A stretch of 64,000 nucleotides of DNA from the NCBI GenBank assembly GCA_028683385.1, contig JAQUIJ010000014.1:1-64000 (forward strand), in the 5' to 3' direction. Below the pieces are notes generated by a model. The model worked only from the letters and a program-made list of their open reading frames with translations, was not told the DNA's origin and searched no databases. The DNA comes from Prolixibacteraceae bacterium. Lineage in GTDB: Bacteria > Bacteroidota > Bacteroidia > Bacteroidales > Prolixibacteraceae. Position numbers and translations under genes: made by a program. Below are positions 33,650-42,603 of this stretch, in pieces (position 1 is the first letter of the stretch; every line of letters begins with the position of its first letter).

Positions 33650-34009
33650 ATGGAAAAGCCAACCTTTTTTATAGGTGAAGAATTGTCGGATAAAACGCGG
33701 CAATGGCTTCACAGACAACAGATTCAATACATTGAACAGTCTTTGCAAAAGATTGAAAAGATGATAACAGGAGTTTTCGATGGCTATTTATTTTTCAGTC
33801 CTTCGGGCATTAACAAGTTTAAATCATCCGGAAACTTTCCACTTCCAAACTCGTTGGTTTTTGCGAACCAAAACACCACTGCCCGTGCGGCCTGGACACA
33901 CTTTACAAACAAAGTACACACCTCTCCCGATTCTGAGGAACTGTCGTTTGTTCAATATTCGATTTTCCGATGGATGAAGGAGAATCATTATAAAGGAGAA
34001 CACATATAA
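33650..34009 (+). CDS. Short HemD-like protein
   Basis: The 119-residue protein resembles the C-terminal half of uroporphyrinogen-III synthase: DGYLFFSPSGINKFK (about residues 44-58), then NTTARAAWTHF and VHTSPDSEELSF. Ordinary HemD has about 240-260 residues, so this is about half-size. A link to siroheme supply for the sulfite reductase is plausible but a complete activity is not. Confidence 0.6.
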   Translation: MEKPTFFIGEELSDKTRQWLHRQQIQYIEQSLQKIEKMITGVFDGYLFFSPSGINKFKSSGNFPLPNSLVFANQNTTARAAWTHFTNKVHTSPDSEELSFVQYSIFRWMKENHYKGEHI

Positions 34010-34016
34010 ATTCTTT

Positions 34017-34110
34017 ATGTCCTCATTAATCTCAATCGATGGAGCCGAGCCAGGCGACCCAGAATTATTAACCATTAATTTTGGCTTTATATTTCAGGAT
34101 ATTATGAAAG
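34017..34110 (+). pseudogene. cobA: cobA (SUMT) N-terminal fragment
   Basis: ATG 34017 begins MSSLISIDGAEPGDPELLTI, which matches the N-terminal SAM-binding loop of uroporphyrinogen-III methyltransferase (GAGPGDPELLT) with Gly to Glu in the loop. After about 20 residues the similarity stops and the frame runs into a terminator hairpin. It starts 7 bases after the HemD-like gene, the usual order of siroheme genes. Confidence 0.6.
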
Positions 34111-34119
34111 AAAATTATG

Positions 34120-34153
34120 AAGGCAGAGTGTATAGAATAGCACTCTGCCTTTA
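34120..34153. terminator. Strong terminator hairpin
   Basis: AAGGCAGAGTG at 34120-34130 pairs exactly with CACTCTGCCTT at 34141-34151, followed by little T. It lies between convergent units and may serve both. Confidence 0.65.
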
Positions 34154-34210
34154 CATCAAATTCTCTTTACCTAAAAATTGTATCTTAGATCAATCCCTAA
34201 AATTAGAAGC

Positions 34211-35347
34211 TTAGTTATATCTCATAACAATACCGTTGGGTTTATTACCAACCGTAATTTTCATCATTTCTTTTAAGGTTGCCACATCAACTACAGAGAC
34301 TGTTCCATCGTTCTGATTGGTAACGTAACAAATTGTGCCAGACTGATTAAATGCGATGGAAGAGGCTCCGCTACCTACGGTTACGGTTCCGCCCATCATG
34401 TATCCGGTAGCAGTTTTTGTCCACATCTGCACTTTGCCGCCATTCGGATCGGAAACCCACATCTGGTTCATCATCGTATTGCGGGTGGCCATACCGGGCG
34501 TAAAACCAAGTTGCAGTGTATTGGTCATCGTGTTTGTCATTACATCCAACATGCTGATGCTCTGTCCTTTTTCGTTGTTCACGTACATCATGCCTCCCAT
34601 ACCTGGCCAAGCGCCAACCGGGTAGTTACCAACAGCGGCAGTTTCGAGTACCAGCTTGGTGGCGGCATCGATAACGCTCACAGAATTCGACATTCCGTTG
34701 GCTACAAATACCTTTTTCCCATCGTCGGAAAACGATACTTCAGTCGGAAATTGACCAACCGTAATGGTATTTGAAAGCGCGTAGGTACTGGCATCGAATA
34801 CCAAAACCTTACCGGTGGTCATCATCAGGGCTGTCCACAATTCTTTGCCATCGGGCGAAAAGGCCACATTAAAAGCGATTCCTTCGAGCGTGATTTCTTT
34901 CAGGATTGTTCCGGAAACGGCATCCAGAATTACTATTTTGCCTTGAGTCGGGATATTGGTTGATGTACCGCCCATCATATTTCCTGAAGTAAATGAAGAA
35001 ACCATCATTCCGGCGCCGCCATTGAAATTGCTTCCCGGAAAAGAAATGGCAATCTTGCTTTTATCGGGCGACAGCGAAATGTGGTGCGGCCACATGTTCA
35101 TCATTCCACCGCTTCCCATCATACCCATTCCTGAAGTCACTTGAAATTGAGGAAGATCAATGGTTTTATCCACTTTATTGGTGGAAAGATTAATTACCGA
35201 GATTGAATTACTTTCGCCGTTGACTACATAGGCGGCATCGAAACTTACGGGATCACTTCCTGAATTGGATATTCCGTCTTTCTGGCAAGCTGTAAACATG
35301 ATAGCACTTCCAATCAGGATGGCTACCGACAATCTTAATTTTTTCAT
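34211..35347 (-). CDS. YncE-like beta-propeller lipoprotein, Met-rich
   Basis: The 378-residue protein has a lipoprotein signal ending IMFTACQKDG. It consists of YVTN/NHL-type beta-propeller repeats (VNGESNSISVINLSTNKVDK, then FVANGMSNSVSVIDAATKLV and CYVTNQNDGTVSVVDVATLK). Several loops are very rich in Met, Gly and His (SGMGMMGSGGMMNMWPHH), a composition typical of copper-binding periplasmic proteins. It is the last gene of the copper island on the minus strand. Confidence 0.8.
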   Translation of the reverse strand: MKKLRLSVAILIGSAIMFTACQKDGISNSGSDPVSFDAAYVVNGESNSISVINLSTNKVDKTIDLPQFQVTSGMGMMGSGGMMNMWPHHISLSPDKSKIAISFPGSNFNGGAGMMVSSFTSGNMMGGTSTNIPTQGKIVILDAVSGTILKEITLEGIAFNVAFSPDGKELWTALMMTTGKVLVFDASTYALSNTITVGQFPTEVSFSDDGKKVFVANGMSNSVSVIDAATKLVLETAAVGNYPVGAWPGMGGMMYVNNEKGQSISMLDVMTNTMTNTLQLGFTPGMATRNTMMNQMWVSDPNGGKVQMWTKTATGYMMGGTVTVGSGASSIAFNQSGTICYVTNQNDGTVSVVDVATLKEMMKITVGNKPNGIVMRYN

Positions 35348-35392
35348 GTTTTATTTTTTTTTATATTTTAAAAAATTGTGAAAGAATCAGTG

Positions 35393-35449
35393 AATAGCCA
35401 CGACCAAATTCAAAACCCTCATTTTGAAGTCGGCTGAACCGTGGCTATT
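35393..35449 (-). promoter_or_regulatory. Two-part hairpin between HMA and propeller genes
   Basis: AATAGCCACG at 35393-35402 pairs with CGTGGCTATT at 35440-35449. An inner stem TTCAAAA/TTTTGAA surrounds GAGGG. It may be a terminator of the HMA gene or a processing site before the propeller gene. Confidence 0.5.
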
Positions 35450-35473
35450 GCACTGAAAAATGGAATTGAAAAT

Positions 35474-35875
35474 TTATTTCTTACGCTCGTACTGACAGCA
35501 TCCCGGAAGTTTTGCATACGCTCTGTCGTCGGCTTTAAGCTTCTCGGTATCGTGACCAACAGCAGCGATTTTCTTTTGGATGTCGTCGCTTTTAACTTTT
35601 GATGGATCGTAGGTCAGGGTTAGTAGTTTTGAGTCTTTGTCCCAGCTTGCTTTGCTTACGCCATCTGTTTTGGCGGCTTTTTCGATGCGCTCCTGGCAGC
35701 TTTCGCATTTGCCCCAAACTTTGATGGTTTCGGTTTTTGTGGAGGCCATGTCCATTTTATTTTCTGTTTTTGTGCCGGACATGTTCATTTTTGAGTGATC
35801 GGTCATTTGGGCAAAGGAATTCATGCCCAAAGTTATCGCCAATAAGGCAACAATAATAAATTTTACAGTTTTCAT
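35474..35875 (-). CDS. Secreted HMA-domain (CopZ-like) protein
   Basis: The 133-residue protein has a signal peptide (cleavage after SFAQ, about residue 23), a Met/Lys-rich stretch (DHSKMNMSGTKTENKMDMAS), then a heavy-metal-associated domain with metal loop WGKCESCQERIEKAA (about 54-68). The tail LPGCCQYERKK adds a Cys pair. It probably binds copper in the periplasm and hands it to other members of the island. Confidence 0.85.
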   Translation of the reverse strand: MKTVKFIIVALLAITLGMNSFAQMTDHSKMNMSGTKTENKMDMASTKTETIKVWGKCESCQERIEKAAKTDGVSKASWDKDSKLLTLTYDPSKVKSDDIQKKIAAVGHDTEKLKADDRAYAKLPGCCQYERKK

Positions 35876-36019
35876 GATATTTTGAATTTGATGTTTTTAA
35901 TAAATAAAAAGATTAACCACAAAGGGCTCTAAGGAATCACAAAGAACAAGAAATGAATAAATTAAACTCGTTGAGTACTTTGTGAAAAAACTTTGTGTCC
36001 TCGTGTTTAAAATGAAACA

Positions 36020-36436
36020 TCAAATACGGAAAACGCATATTTTGGGCAAGCTCACAGCATGGGCAAATAAGAAGCCCGGTGGACTTACATCAGAATAAAG
36101 ATTACTGAACGGAGTTATTGAATGGAGTGTACTATTTTCAGGAATAGGATATGTGTGCAAAACAGTTTGAGAAATTGCTTTGAATTCGGTAAATGAAGGG
36201 GAATAATTGCTATCGATCGAAAAAACAGAACCTTGATTTTGGCAGCAATCTGTTTCAATATTAACTCCCGGTAAAAGGTAGTCTTTATCTGTTTCCATTC
36301 CACAAGAGGCTAACTTACCCGAAAACGATAATTTGATTTCAGCAATTTTACCTCCACAGTAATGTGTGGCAATAGTAAAATGCATTCCTGAAAGCAGGAT
36401 GAGAAAAGTTAATGATATGGATAACAGTTTTTTCAT
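36020..36436 (-). CDS. HYC_CC_PP family protein
   Basis: The 138-residue exported protein starts with a signal peptide (MKKLLSISLTFLILLSGM) and carries the three family marks: HYCGGK (about 27-32), ETDCCQN (about 60-66) and VSPPGF near the C-terminus (about 114-119). The family is common beside copper-resistance genes of Bacteroidota; its molecular role is unknown. Cys and His placement suggests metal binding in the periplasm. Confidence 0.8.
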   Translation of the reverse strand: MKKLLSISLTFLILLSGMHFTIATHYCGGKIAEIKLSFSGKLASCGMETDKDYLLPGVNIETDCCQNQGSVFSIDSNYSPSFTEFKAISQTVLHTYPIPENSTLHSITPFSNLYSDVSPPGFLFAHAVSLPKICVFRI

Positions 36437-36519
36437 TTATAGACTCTAACGCAGAGAAATAACAAATGTTATACAAATATATAGTTATTTATATAGGTTT
36501 GGCATTTCTGCCTATCTCG

Positions 36520-36729
36520 TTAATAAAAATTAACAGCTTGAACAGGTGGGCAGGGAACACTACCATAAGAACAGAAGACACAACAATCGCCTTCGAGAGG
36601 TTTCAAAATACTTTTACAGTTCTCACATTCGTAAAAGAACTGGCACGAATCTTCAGGCATCTTTTCTTCTTTTGAAAAGCCGCAAGTAGGACAGGTAATG
36701 GTTGATTTTAATTTGATTTGTTTTTGCAT
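36520..36729 (-). CDS. GDCCVFCSYG-type small Cys-rich protein
   Basis: The 69-residue cytosolic protein has a zinc-ribbon pair (TCPTCGFSK and YECENCKS) followed by the conserved tail GDCCVFCSYGSVPCPPVQ (about 47-64). With nine Cys it is likely a metal-binding protein. This type is repeatedly found beside heavy-metal genes in Bacteroidota. Confidence 0.8.
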   Translation of the reverse strand: MQKQIKLKSTITCPTCGFSKEEKMPEDSCQFFYECENCKSILKPLEGDCCVFCSYGSVPCPPVQAVNFY

Positions 36730-36765
36730 ATTTATATGTTTTGTACCCCAAACGGATTCTATGAG

Positions 36766-38472
36766 TTAGAAGCGAATTATCTTTTTTATCAGTAACCGAT
36801 CTCCATATTTGAAACTGATCGTGTAGATTCCTGCATTTAAATTACTTGTATTAAGCGTAGCGGGGAACTCAGTTATTTTCTGATGAAGGCAGAGCTGCCC
36901 CAGGCTGTTGGTTATTTCTATTGTTACCGGACTTGGGTTAACTCCTGAAGCTTCAACCGTTAATCGATCAGTAAAAGGATTCGGGAAAATTCGAATTACG
37001 GAATCATCCCCCAGCGTATTCAATCCTGTTGGAATTCCTGTTACCAGAAATTGCCCCATCATGCCATCGTCTTCGTGCGACAACATATGACAATGAAACA
37101 TGTATGGTATAAGGGGATCTGAAAAATCATCAAATTTCATAATCAGCCTGACTGACTGCATGGCCGGTACCAAAACAACATCCTTACGACCTTGCCTCGA
37201 ACGATCCGGCTGGCTGCCTCCAATGTCGGTGATGAAAAACTGAAGCCCATGAATATGAAAAGGGTGGGCAATGGCTGTCTGATTGGATATCTGCCAGATT
37301 TCGGTGGCTCCCAGTTTAGCAGAAAAGTTAATCCGGTCCATTGAAAATGTTTGTCCATTAATCAGAAACGGGCCACTTAGATTGCCCATCCCCATACCGC
37401 TTGTAGATAGCGTAATTATTCGTGTTACGGATGATTTGGACGGATCAGGCTTTTGTAACAACACCAATTTTGAAGGTATTGTGGTAACCGCTTGAGTGGT
37501 TTGGGCTGCCACAGATAATCGGATTAATTTAAAATCTTTACCATTCAGTATATTAGCAGAGTACCCATCAATACTTCCCATGCCCATACTACCAGGCTGG
37601 GCCGCACCATAAATACCATTGGGCAACTCCGAACCAAAAGAAAACAGATCAAGGTTCTGATCTTTCAATCCTGAAAGGTTGACCAGCAACTCGGCCCTTT
37701 CACCGGGAGCTAATATTAATCGGGTCAGTGCAACCGGAGAATCCAGCAACCCGCCATCAGAAGCAATTTGATAAAACTGATGATTTCCCTGAAAACCGAT
37801 ATTATAAACCCGGTTTGTTGAGCCGTTCAGTACCCGCAACCGGATAATTTGAGCCGGTACTTTCAATATGGGATCGATTGTGCCATTTATAAGTAAGGTA
37901 TGATCATCGGCGGTTTTAACAACAAACTGACGGTTTGAATCAAAGGCTCTGGATTGAATTACAACCGGAAAGTCATCAACTCCATAACTCCGTGGCAAGT
38001 TAAGAGCCGATTCCTGATTATCCCTCACAATTATCATCCCGGCAACTCCCTTGGTTACTTGTTCTGCCGTTTTTCCATGAAGATGGGGGTGATACCAATA
38101 TATCGATGCCTGGTCCAATACTTTTATCCGGGGCGACCAAAGCGTATGCGGTTGAATTACATTATGCGGACTTCCATCTAATCTGGCCGGAACGTGTAAC
38201 CCATGCCAGTGCATGGTTGTGGGCTCATCGAGGTCGTTAAACACCGACAATTGAACGGAATCGCCCTGATTTAGGATGATTGTCGGTCCCAGAAGGTTGC
38301 CGTTTACACCCATTGTGGTTGTTGCTCCTCCAGGAAAAAACTGCATTGAACCATATTGTACATGCAGATTAACTTTATTTCCTTCTATAATTGGAGGGAT
38401 GAATAATGGATTCTGGCTGTAACCTGAAAAAATGATAGCAAGTAACATCAAAGTTGTAATGAAGTATTTCAT
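36766..38472 (-). CDS. Multicopper oxidase with type IX secretion sorting domain
   Basis: The 568-residue protein has a signal peptide (MKYFITTLMLLAIIFSGYSQ) and all four copper motifs: HWHGLHVPARLDG (about 94-106), YWYHPHLHGKTAEQ (about 129-142), HPFHIHGLQFF (about 398-408) and HCHMLSHEDDGMMG (about 456-469). The C-terminal 75 residues form a type A type IX sorting domain (RIFPNPFTDRLTVEASG, ending YGDRLLIKKIIRF). It probably oxidises Cu(I) or organic substrates at the cell surface. Export by type IX agrees with the porU gene at the right end. Confidence 0.92.
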   Translation of the reverse strand: MKYFITTLMLLAIIFSGYSQNPLFIPPIIEGNKVNLHVQYGSMQFFPGGATTTMGVNGNLLGPTIILNQGDSVQLSVFNDLDEPTTMHWHGLHVPARLDGSPHNVIQPHTLWSPRIKVLDQASIYWYHPHLHGKTAEQVTKGVAGMIIVRDNQESALNLPRSYGVDDFPVVIQSRAFDSNRQFVVKTADDHTLLINGTIDPILKVPAQIIRLRVLNGSTNRVYNIGFQGNHQFYQIASDGGLLDSPVALTRLILAPGERAELLVNLSGLKDQNLDLFSFGSELPNGIYGAAQPGSMGMGSIDGYSANILNGKDFKLIRLSVAAQTTQAVTTIPSKLVLLQKPDPSKSSVTRIITLSTSGMGMGNLSGPFLINGQTFSMDRINFSAKLGATEIWQISNQTAIAHPFHIHGLQFFITDIGGSQPDRSRQGRKDVVLVPAMQSVRLIMKFDDFSDPLIPYMFHCHMLSHEDDGMMGQFLVTGIPTGLNTLGDDSVIRIFPNPFTDRLTVEASGVNPSPVTIEITNSLGQLCLHQKITEFPATLNTSNLNAGIYTISFKYGDRLLIKKIIRF

Positions 38473-38510
38473 TGTTTTTGCTTTCCGGATAATGACAATT
38501 ATAATCTTGG

Positions 38511-39134
38511 TTAGTTAACAATTGAAAGTATGGTTTCGTTTAAATCAAACCGGCCTGTTTGGGGGTTTATTTGATAAAGCATCTCATCTGTTGTAAATTT
38601 ATTACAAACGGCAATGTGGGTAGTTGGATCAGTAAGCGCATATTTACGCACATTTGCAAGGGTTAGCGTGTAAACAGCGTTTTCGCCTGCCAAGCTAAAA
38701 TAGTAGTAGGTTACAGGAACGTCCTTTGACCTTCGGTGTGGCCCCGAAGTACTAAATACAGTCTTTTTGGTTTTATAAGTGTAAATATAAAGGCTTGACG
38801 TGTCGGCTATTAAGAATGGATTACGGTTGATGAAACGGTAGTTTTTGCCATTGGTTAAATGAATAGCAAAAATGCTGTCTTTATAAAAAACGGTTTTCTT
38901 ATTCTGTTCGATACTTATAATATCGGGCGAAATGAAAAACTGTTTGAGTTTGATTTTGTCACCTTCGTGTTGCTCATCAGTTGGGCGAGTGAGTTTACCT
39001 TGCTTAAAATTAGCTAAGGTCAGATATAGCCCCTCTACATCATCGCTGTTTAGTAGTTTTTCGCGTTGCGCAAAAAGATTCATGTTAGCCAAAACTAAGA
39101 CTGATAAAACTAAGAGTTTTATATGTGTTTTCAT
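38511..39134 (-). CDS. Exported protein of unknown function
   Basis: The 207-residue protein has a signal peptide (cleavage near NLFAQ, residue 22) and a beta-rich mature part (TVFYKDSIFAIHLTNGKNYR). Not recognised. It stands between the multicopper oxidase and a membrane methyltransferase gene, so it is probably part of the metal-resistance operon. Confidence 0.7.
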   Translation of the reverse strand: MKTHIKLLVLSVLVLANMNLFAQREKLLNSDDVEGLYLTLANFKQGKLTRPTDEQHEGDKIKLKQFFISPDIISIEQNKKTVFYKDSIFAIHLTNGKNYRFINRNPFLIADTSSLYIYTYKTKKTVFSTSGPHRRSKDVPVTYYYFSLAGENAVYTLTLANVRKYALTDPTTHIAVCNKFTTDEMLYQINPQTGRFDLNETILSIVN

Positions 39135-39164
39135 TTTTGAAATTTTTCAGAATGTGTAAATAAA

Positions 39165-39758
39165 TTAAAACCATCTACCCACCTTTTTGCAATAATCAAC
39201 ATACGATTTCCCGTGTTTTTTTACCAAATATTCTTCTTCAAGACGAACCTGAACCTGAAATATCAGAGTTGTAGTTACCAATACCAGCAAAGAGATTGCA
39301 TTCGGAAGAATCAGGAATATACCTGTAAGGGTAATGAGCATGCCTAAAAATACAGGGTTGCGGGAAACGGAAAACAGGCCTTTGGTTTTAAGTTCAGTTT
39401 TTGTGGAAAGGTCAATGCCTACACGCCAGGAGTTGCCCATTTGCACCTGTGCAATTACAATCCAAAGTAATGCAATGTGAATAAGTATAAATCCGGTGTA
39501 CTTAATAATTGATATTTCGAGCCAATTAACAGGTATAAGGTATTGGTATACAAGATCAAAAAGGTTAACCAATACCATAAAAAATACAAGGAAATTGATT
39601 AAAGTGAGAACCTTTCTTATATAATCCTGTAATGAATCGGTATTGCTGAATACATAAGCAATGATACCCGTCTTGCGTTTTACCCTTATTGTTGGGTATA
39701 TAAATACGATAATGAAATACAGGAAAAGAAACACTACGATATATATTTTCTCTGCCAT
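39165..39758 (-). CDS. Isoprenylcysteine carboxylmethyltransferase-like membrane protein
   Basis: The 197-residue protein has about five membrane segments and the ICMT/PEMT C-terminal signature: TKGLFSVSRNPVFLGMLI (about 126-143) and EEEYLVKKHGKSYVDYCKKV (about 173-192). Such proteins methylate lipids or carboxyl groups with SAM. Homologues occur beside P1B ATPases and heavy-metal genes; the substrate is unknown. Confidence 0.85.
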   Translation of the reverse strand: MAEKIYIVVFLFLYFIIVFIYPTIRVKRKTGIIAYVFSNTDSLQDYIRKVLTLINFLVFFMVLVNLFDLVYQYLIPVNWLEISIIKYTGFILIHIALLWIVIAQVQMGNSWRVGIDLSTKTELKTKGLFSVSRNPVFLGMLITLTGIFLILPNAISLLVLVTTTLIFQVQVRLEEEYLVKKHGKSYVDYCKKVGRWF

Positions 39759-39786
39759 ATAATTTAGTTTTATTATTTTTTAAGAA

Positions 39787-41874
39787 TTATCTTTTTAAAA
39801 TTCTTATCGCATTAAAAACAGCGATCAAAGCTACTCCCATGTCGCCAAATACTGCTTCCCACATGGTGGCAACACCAAATACGCCGAGAACGATAAAAGC
39901 CAACTTTACTCCCATAGCAAAATAAATGTTCTGCCAGACAATATTCCGTGTCCTCTTTGCTACATCAATAGCTACGGCAACTTTCGATGGCGAATCGGTC
40001 ATCAGTACCACATCGGCAGTTTCAATGGCAGCATCGGAGCCAAGAGCTCCCATTGCTATTCCGATATCGGCACGGGCAATTACCGGAGCATCATTTATCC
40101 CATCGCCAACAAAAGCTACCTTGCCCCCTTTGTTTTCCTGAATTAAGGTTTCGATATGTTTTACCTTATCTTCGGGCAACAGTTCATAGAAGTATTTGTC
40201 AATACCTAATTTTTTGGCAAAGGCTGCTGCTGCAAATTTGTTATCGCCGGTAAGCATTACCGTTTGAATGTTTTTTGCTTTAAGTTTTTCAATTGCTTCA
40301 ATGGCATCATCTTTCAAGGTGTCCGAAATAATTATATATCCTACATAAACCGTATCAATGGCTACATGAACAACAGTTCCTTCCACGTTACAAACAGTGT
40401 GGGTAATGTTTTCTTTATGCAGTAATTTGTCGTTACCAGCAAGCACGGTTTTTCCGTCAATTACTGCTTTAATGCCATGCCCCGAGATTTCTTCAACTTG
40501 CTCAATTCTTTTGCTTACGATGTCTTTACTAAAGGCAACTGAAATTGATTTGGCCACCGGATGGTTTGAATTGGTTTCTGCATAAGCAGCATATTCCAGT
40601 ATTTCTTCTTTGGAAAATCCGTTGGAGGTAACGATTTCTGAAACCTTGAACTCTCCCTTAGTGAGAGTGCCTGTTTTATCAAATACTACAGTTGTCACCT
40701 GTGTTAAAGCATCCAGAAAGTTGGAGCCTTTCACCAGAATCCCTTTTCTTGAAGCACTTCCGATCCCTCCGAAATATCCCAGCGGAATACTGATTACCAA
40801 TGCACATGGGCAGGAAATAACCAACACAACCAATGCCCTATATATCCAATCGCTGAATGTTTGACCGCTAAACAAAAGAGGTGGCAAAATGGCCAACAAC
40901 AAAGCGCCAATAACCACTATTGGCGTATAGTATTTGGCAAACGTGGTAATGAATTTTTCGGTTTCCGCTTTTTTAGAGGAGGCATTTTCAACCAGTTCCA
41001 GAATCTTTGATACGGACGATTCACTGAATATCTTGGTAACTTTGATGGTAAGCACACCTGTTTGATTGATGGTCCCGGATAAAACAGTGTCTTTTTCCTT
41101 CACTTTTCTTGGCACACTTTCTCCAGTTAAGGCTGAGGTGTCGACAAATGAATTACCCTCAATAACTTCACCATCGAGGGGGATTTTCTCCCCGGCTTTT
41201 ACGATAATCGTTTCGCCAACCTTAATACTTTCGGGTGAAACCTTGGTTGTATCTCCATTAACCAACAGATTGGCATATTCCGGTTTTATTTCGAGCAATG
41301 CTTTGATTGATTTTCGGGAACGGTTAACGGCAATATCCTGGAACAATTCGCCTACCACATAAAACAGCATTACCGCAACCGCCTCGGGCATTTGGTCTAT
41401 TGCAAACGCTCCAAGTGTGGCAATAGCCATTAAAAACTGTTCGTCGAAGAATTGTCCCCTGACAATATTCTTTACCGCCGACGAGATAACCTTCCAGCCA
41501 ACAATCAGGTAGCCCGTTCCGAACACCAGAAATTCAGCCACATGAAAAGGCGTATTGTGAATTTCTTTTTCGAACACCATTCCGGCAATCAACAAAAGAA
41601 GTCCGGAAACTGCTTTAACAATGGTCCATTTGTTTTCGGCAAGTTCGCTTGTCGAAACTATTGATTTTGCTTGATCAATGTCTTCCAGTTCAACCTCCGG
41701 TTCTATCTCTTTAATACGGGCTTTTACCTTTTCAAGGTTGTCGGTATCAATAGTCATGGTCGCATTTGCAAAATTCACAGCCACAAATTTTACTTCTCCC
41801 AGCTTTGTCAGGTTGTCTTCAATCTTTGTGGCACACGAAGCACAATCCAGATTTTTTAATGTATATTTTTTCAT
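39787..41874 (-). CDS. zntA: Zn/Cd/Pb-type P1B ATPase
   Basis: The 695-residue protein starts with an HMA domain (LDCASCATKIED, about 9-20). The transport core has the dephosphorylation motif TGES, the CPC membrane motif SCPCALVISIPLGYFGG (about 355-371), the phosphorylation motif DKTGTLTKGE (about 398-407), the HP motif NSNHPVAKS and the hinge GDGINDAPVIARADIG. The membrane sequences fit the Zn/Cd/Pb export group (P1B-2) rather than copper. Specificity within the group is inferred. Confidence 0.9.
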   Translation of the reverse strand: MKKYTLKNLDCASCATKIEDNLTKLGEVKFVAVNFANATMTIDTDNLEKVKARIKEIEPEVELEDIDQAKSIVSTSELAENKWTIVKAVSGLLLLIAGMVFEKEIHNTPFHVAEFLVFGTGYLIVGWKVISSAVKNIVRGQFFDEQFLMAIATLGAFAIDQMPEAVAVMLFYVVGELFQDIAVNRSRKSIKALLEIKPEYANLLVNGDTTKVSPESIKVGETIIVKAGEKIPLDGEVIEGNSFVDTSALTGESVPRKVKEKDTVLSGTINQTGVLTIKVTKIFSESSVSKILELVENASSKKAETEKFITTFAKYYTPIVVIGALLLAILPPLLFSGQTFSDWIYRALVVLVISCPCALVISIPLGYFGGIGSASRKGILVKGSNFLDALTQVTTVVFDKTGTLTKGEFKVSEIVTSNGFSKEEILEYAAYAETNSNHPVAKSISVAFSKDIVSKRIEQVEEISGHGIKAVIDGKTVLAGNDKLLHKENITHTVCNVEGTVVHVAIDTVYVGYIIISDTLKDDAIEAIEKLKAKNIQTVMLTGDNKFAAAAFAKKLGIDKYFYELLPEDKVKHIETLIQENKGGKVAFVGDGINDAPVIARADIGIAMGALGSDAAIETADVVLMTDSPSKVAVAIDVAKRTRNIVWQNIYFAMGVKLAFIVLGVFGVATMWEAVFGDMGVALIAVFNAIRILKR

Positions 41875-41940
41875 GTTCCCGTTTCGTTAATTTGCGGTAA
41901 TTGTTTCAAGCTTAAATTTTCACTTATGCTGTATATTTTA

Positions 41941-42022
41941 AATAGGGGATTAGATTTATGTTTCGGGCAAACAACAAAAACCAAAAAAATGTATGCAGAA
42001 ATTAAATACTAAATCCCCTATT
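41941..42022. promoter_or_regulatory. Inverted repeat AATAGGGGATT left of DUF1573 gene
   Basis: AATAGGGGATT at 41941-41951 is exactly complementary to AATCCCCTATT at 42012-42022. It lies between zntA and the DUF1573 gene, both on the minus strand. It may be a terminator or an operator. Confidence 0.5.
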
Positions 42023-42059
42023 GTTCAGGCTGTAATTTAATTCTTTTCCTTATGAGCTA

Positions 42060-42455
42060 TTACGGCTTGGTTATTATATTTCCTTTAATTATAATGGCCA
42101 CCAATGAGTTTTTAGCATTGGAGCTCACGGTGATCGTTTTAGAAAATGCGCCCAGCCTGTTTGTGTCATATTTAACTTTGATAATACCAGTTTTTCCCGG
42201 GGGAATAGGCGCACTAGGCCATTCAGGGACTGTGCAACCACAGGATGTTTTCACATTGTTTAGAATTAAAGGTCCTTTTCCTTTATTCGTAAATTTAAAC
42301 TCGCAATTGCCATCGCCCCCTTGTGTAATTGTTCCGTAATCATGCACGGTTTTCTCAAATACAATCGAATCATTTGTATTGTTTAATTTTTCCTGGGCAA
42401 ATAAGCCCAAAACAAAAAAACTAAAGAGAATTGAGAAAGATACTGTTTTTTCCAT
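42060..42455 (-). CDS. DUF1573 exported protein
   Basis: The 131-residue protein has a signal peptide (VLGLFAQ) and an immunoglobulin-like DUF1573 domain: VHDYGTITQGGDGNCEFKF, TSCGCTVPEWPSAPIPPGK (about 70-88) and the YDTNRLGAFSKTITV block. The paired Cys in SCGC is typical. Function is unknown; the family is frequent in Bacteroidota periplasm and beside copper genes. Confidence 0.85.
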   Translation of the reverse strand: MEKTVSFSILFSFFVLGLFAQEKLNNTNDSIVFEKTVHDYGTITQGGDGNCEFKFTNKGKGPLILNNVKTSCGCTVPEWPSAPIPPGKTGIIKVKYDTNRLGAFSKTITVSSNAKNSLVAIIIKGNIITKP

Positions 42456-42493
42456 ACTGTTTATTTTCTGATTTTGACGATATTTTTAATTAG

Positions 42494-42579
42494 GGGTACC
42501 TATAAATTGAACTACAAAAAATCAAACCCAAAATTGCTCTATGAAAAGACTAAAAACGATGTTCAATTATAGATACCCC
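42494..42579. promoter_or_regulatory. Imperfect inverted repeat right of DUF1573 gene
   Basis: GGGGTACCTATAAATTGAAC (42494-42513) pairs with GTTCAATTATAGATACCCC (42561-42579) with one mismatch and one extra base. It is upstream of the DUF1573 gene and downstream of the SPFH gene. Confidence 0.5.
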
Positions 42580-42603
42580 AATACTTTGATTCAACTCGTG
42601 TAA

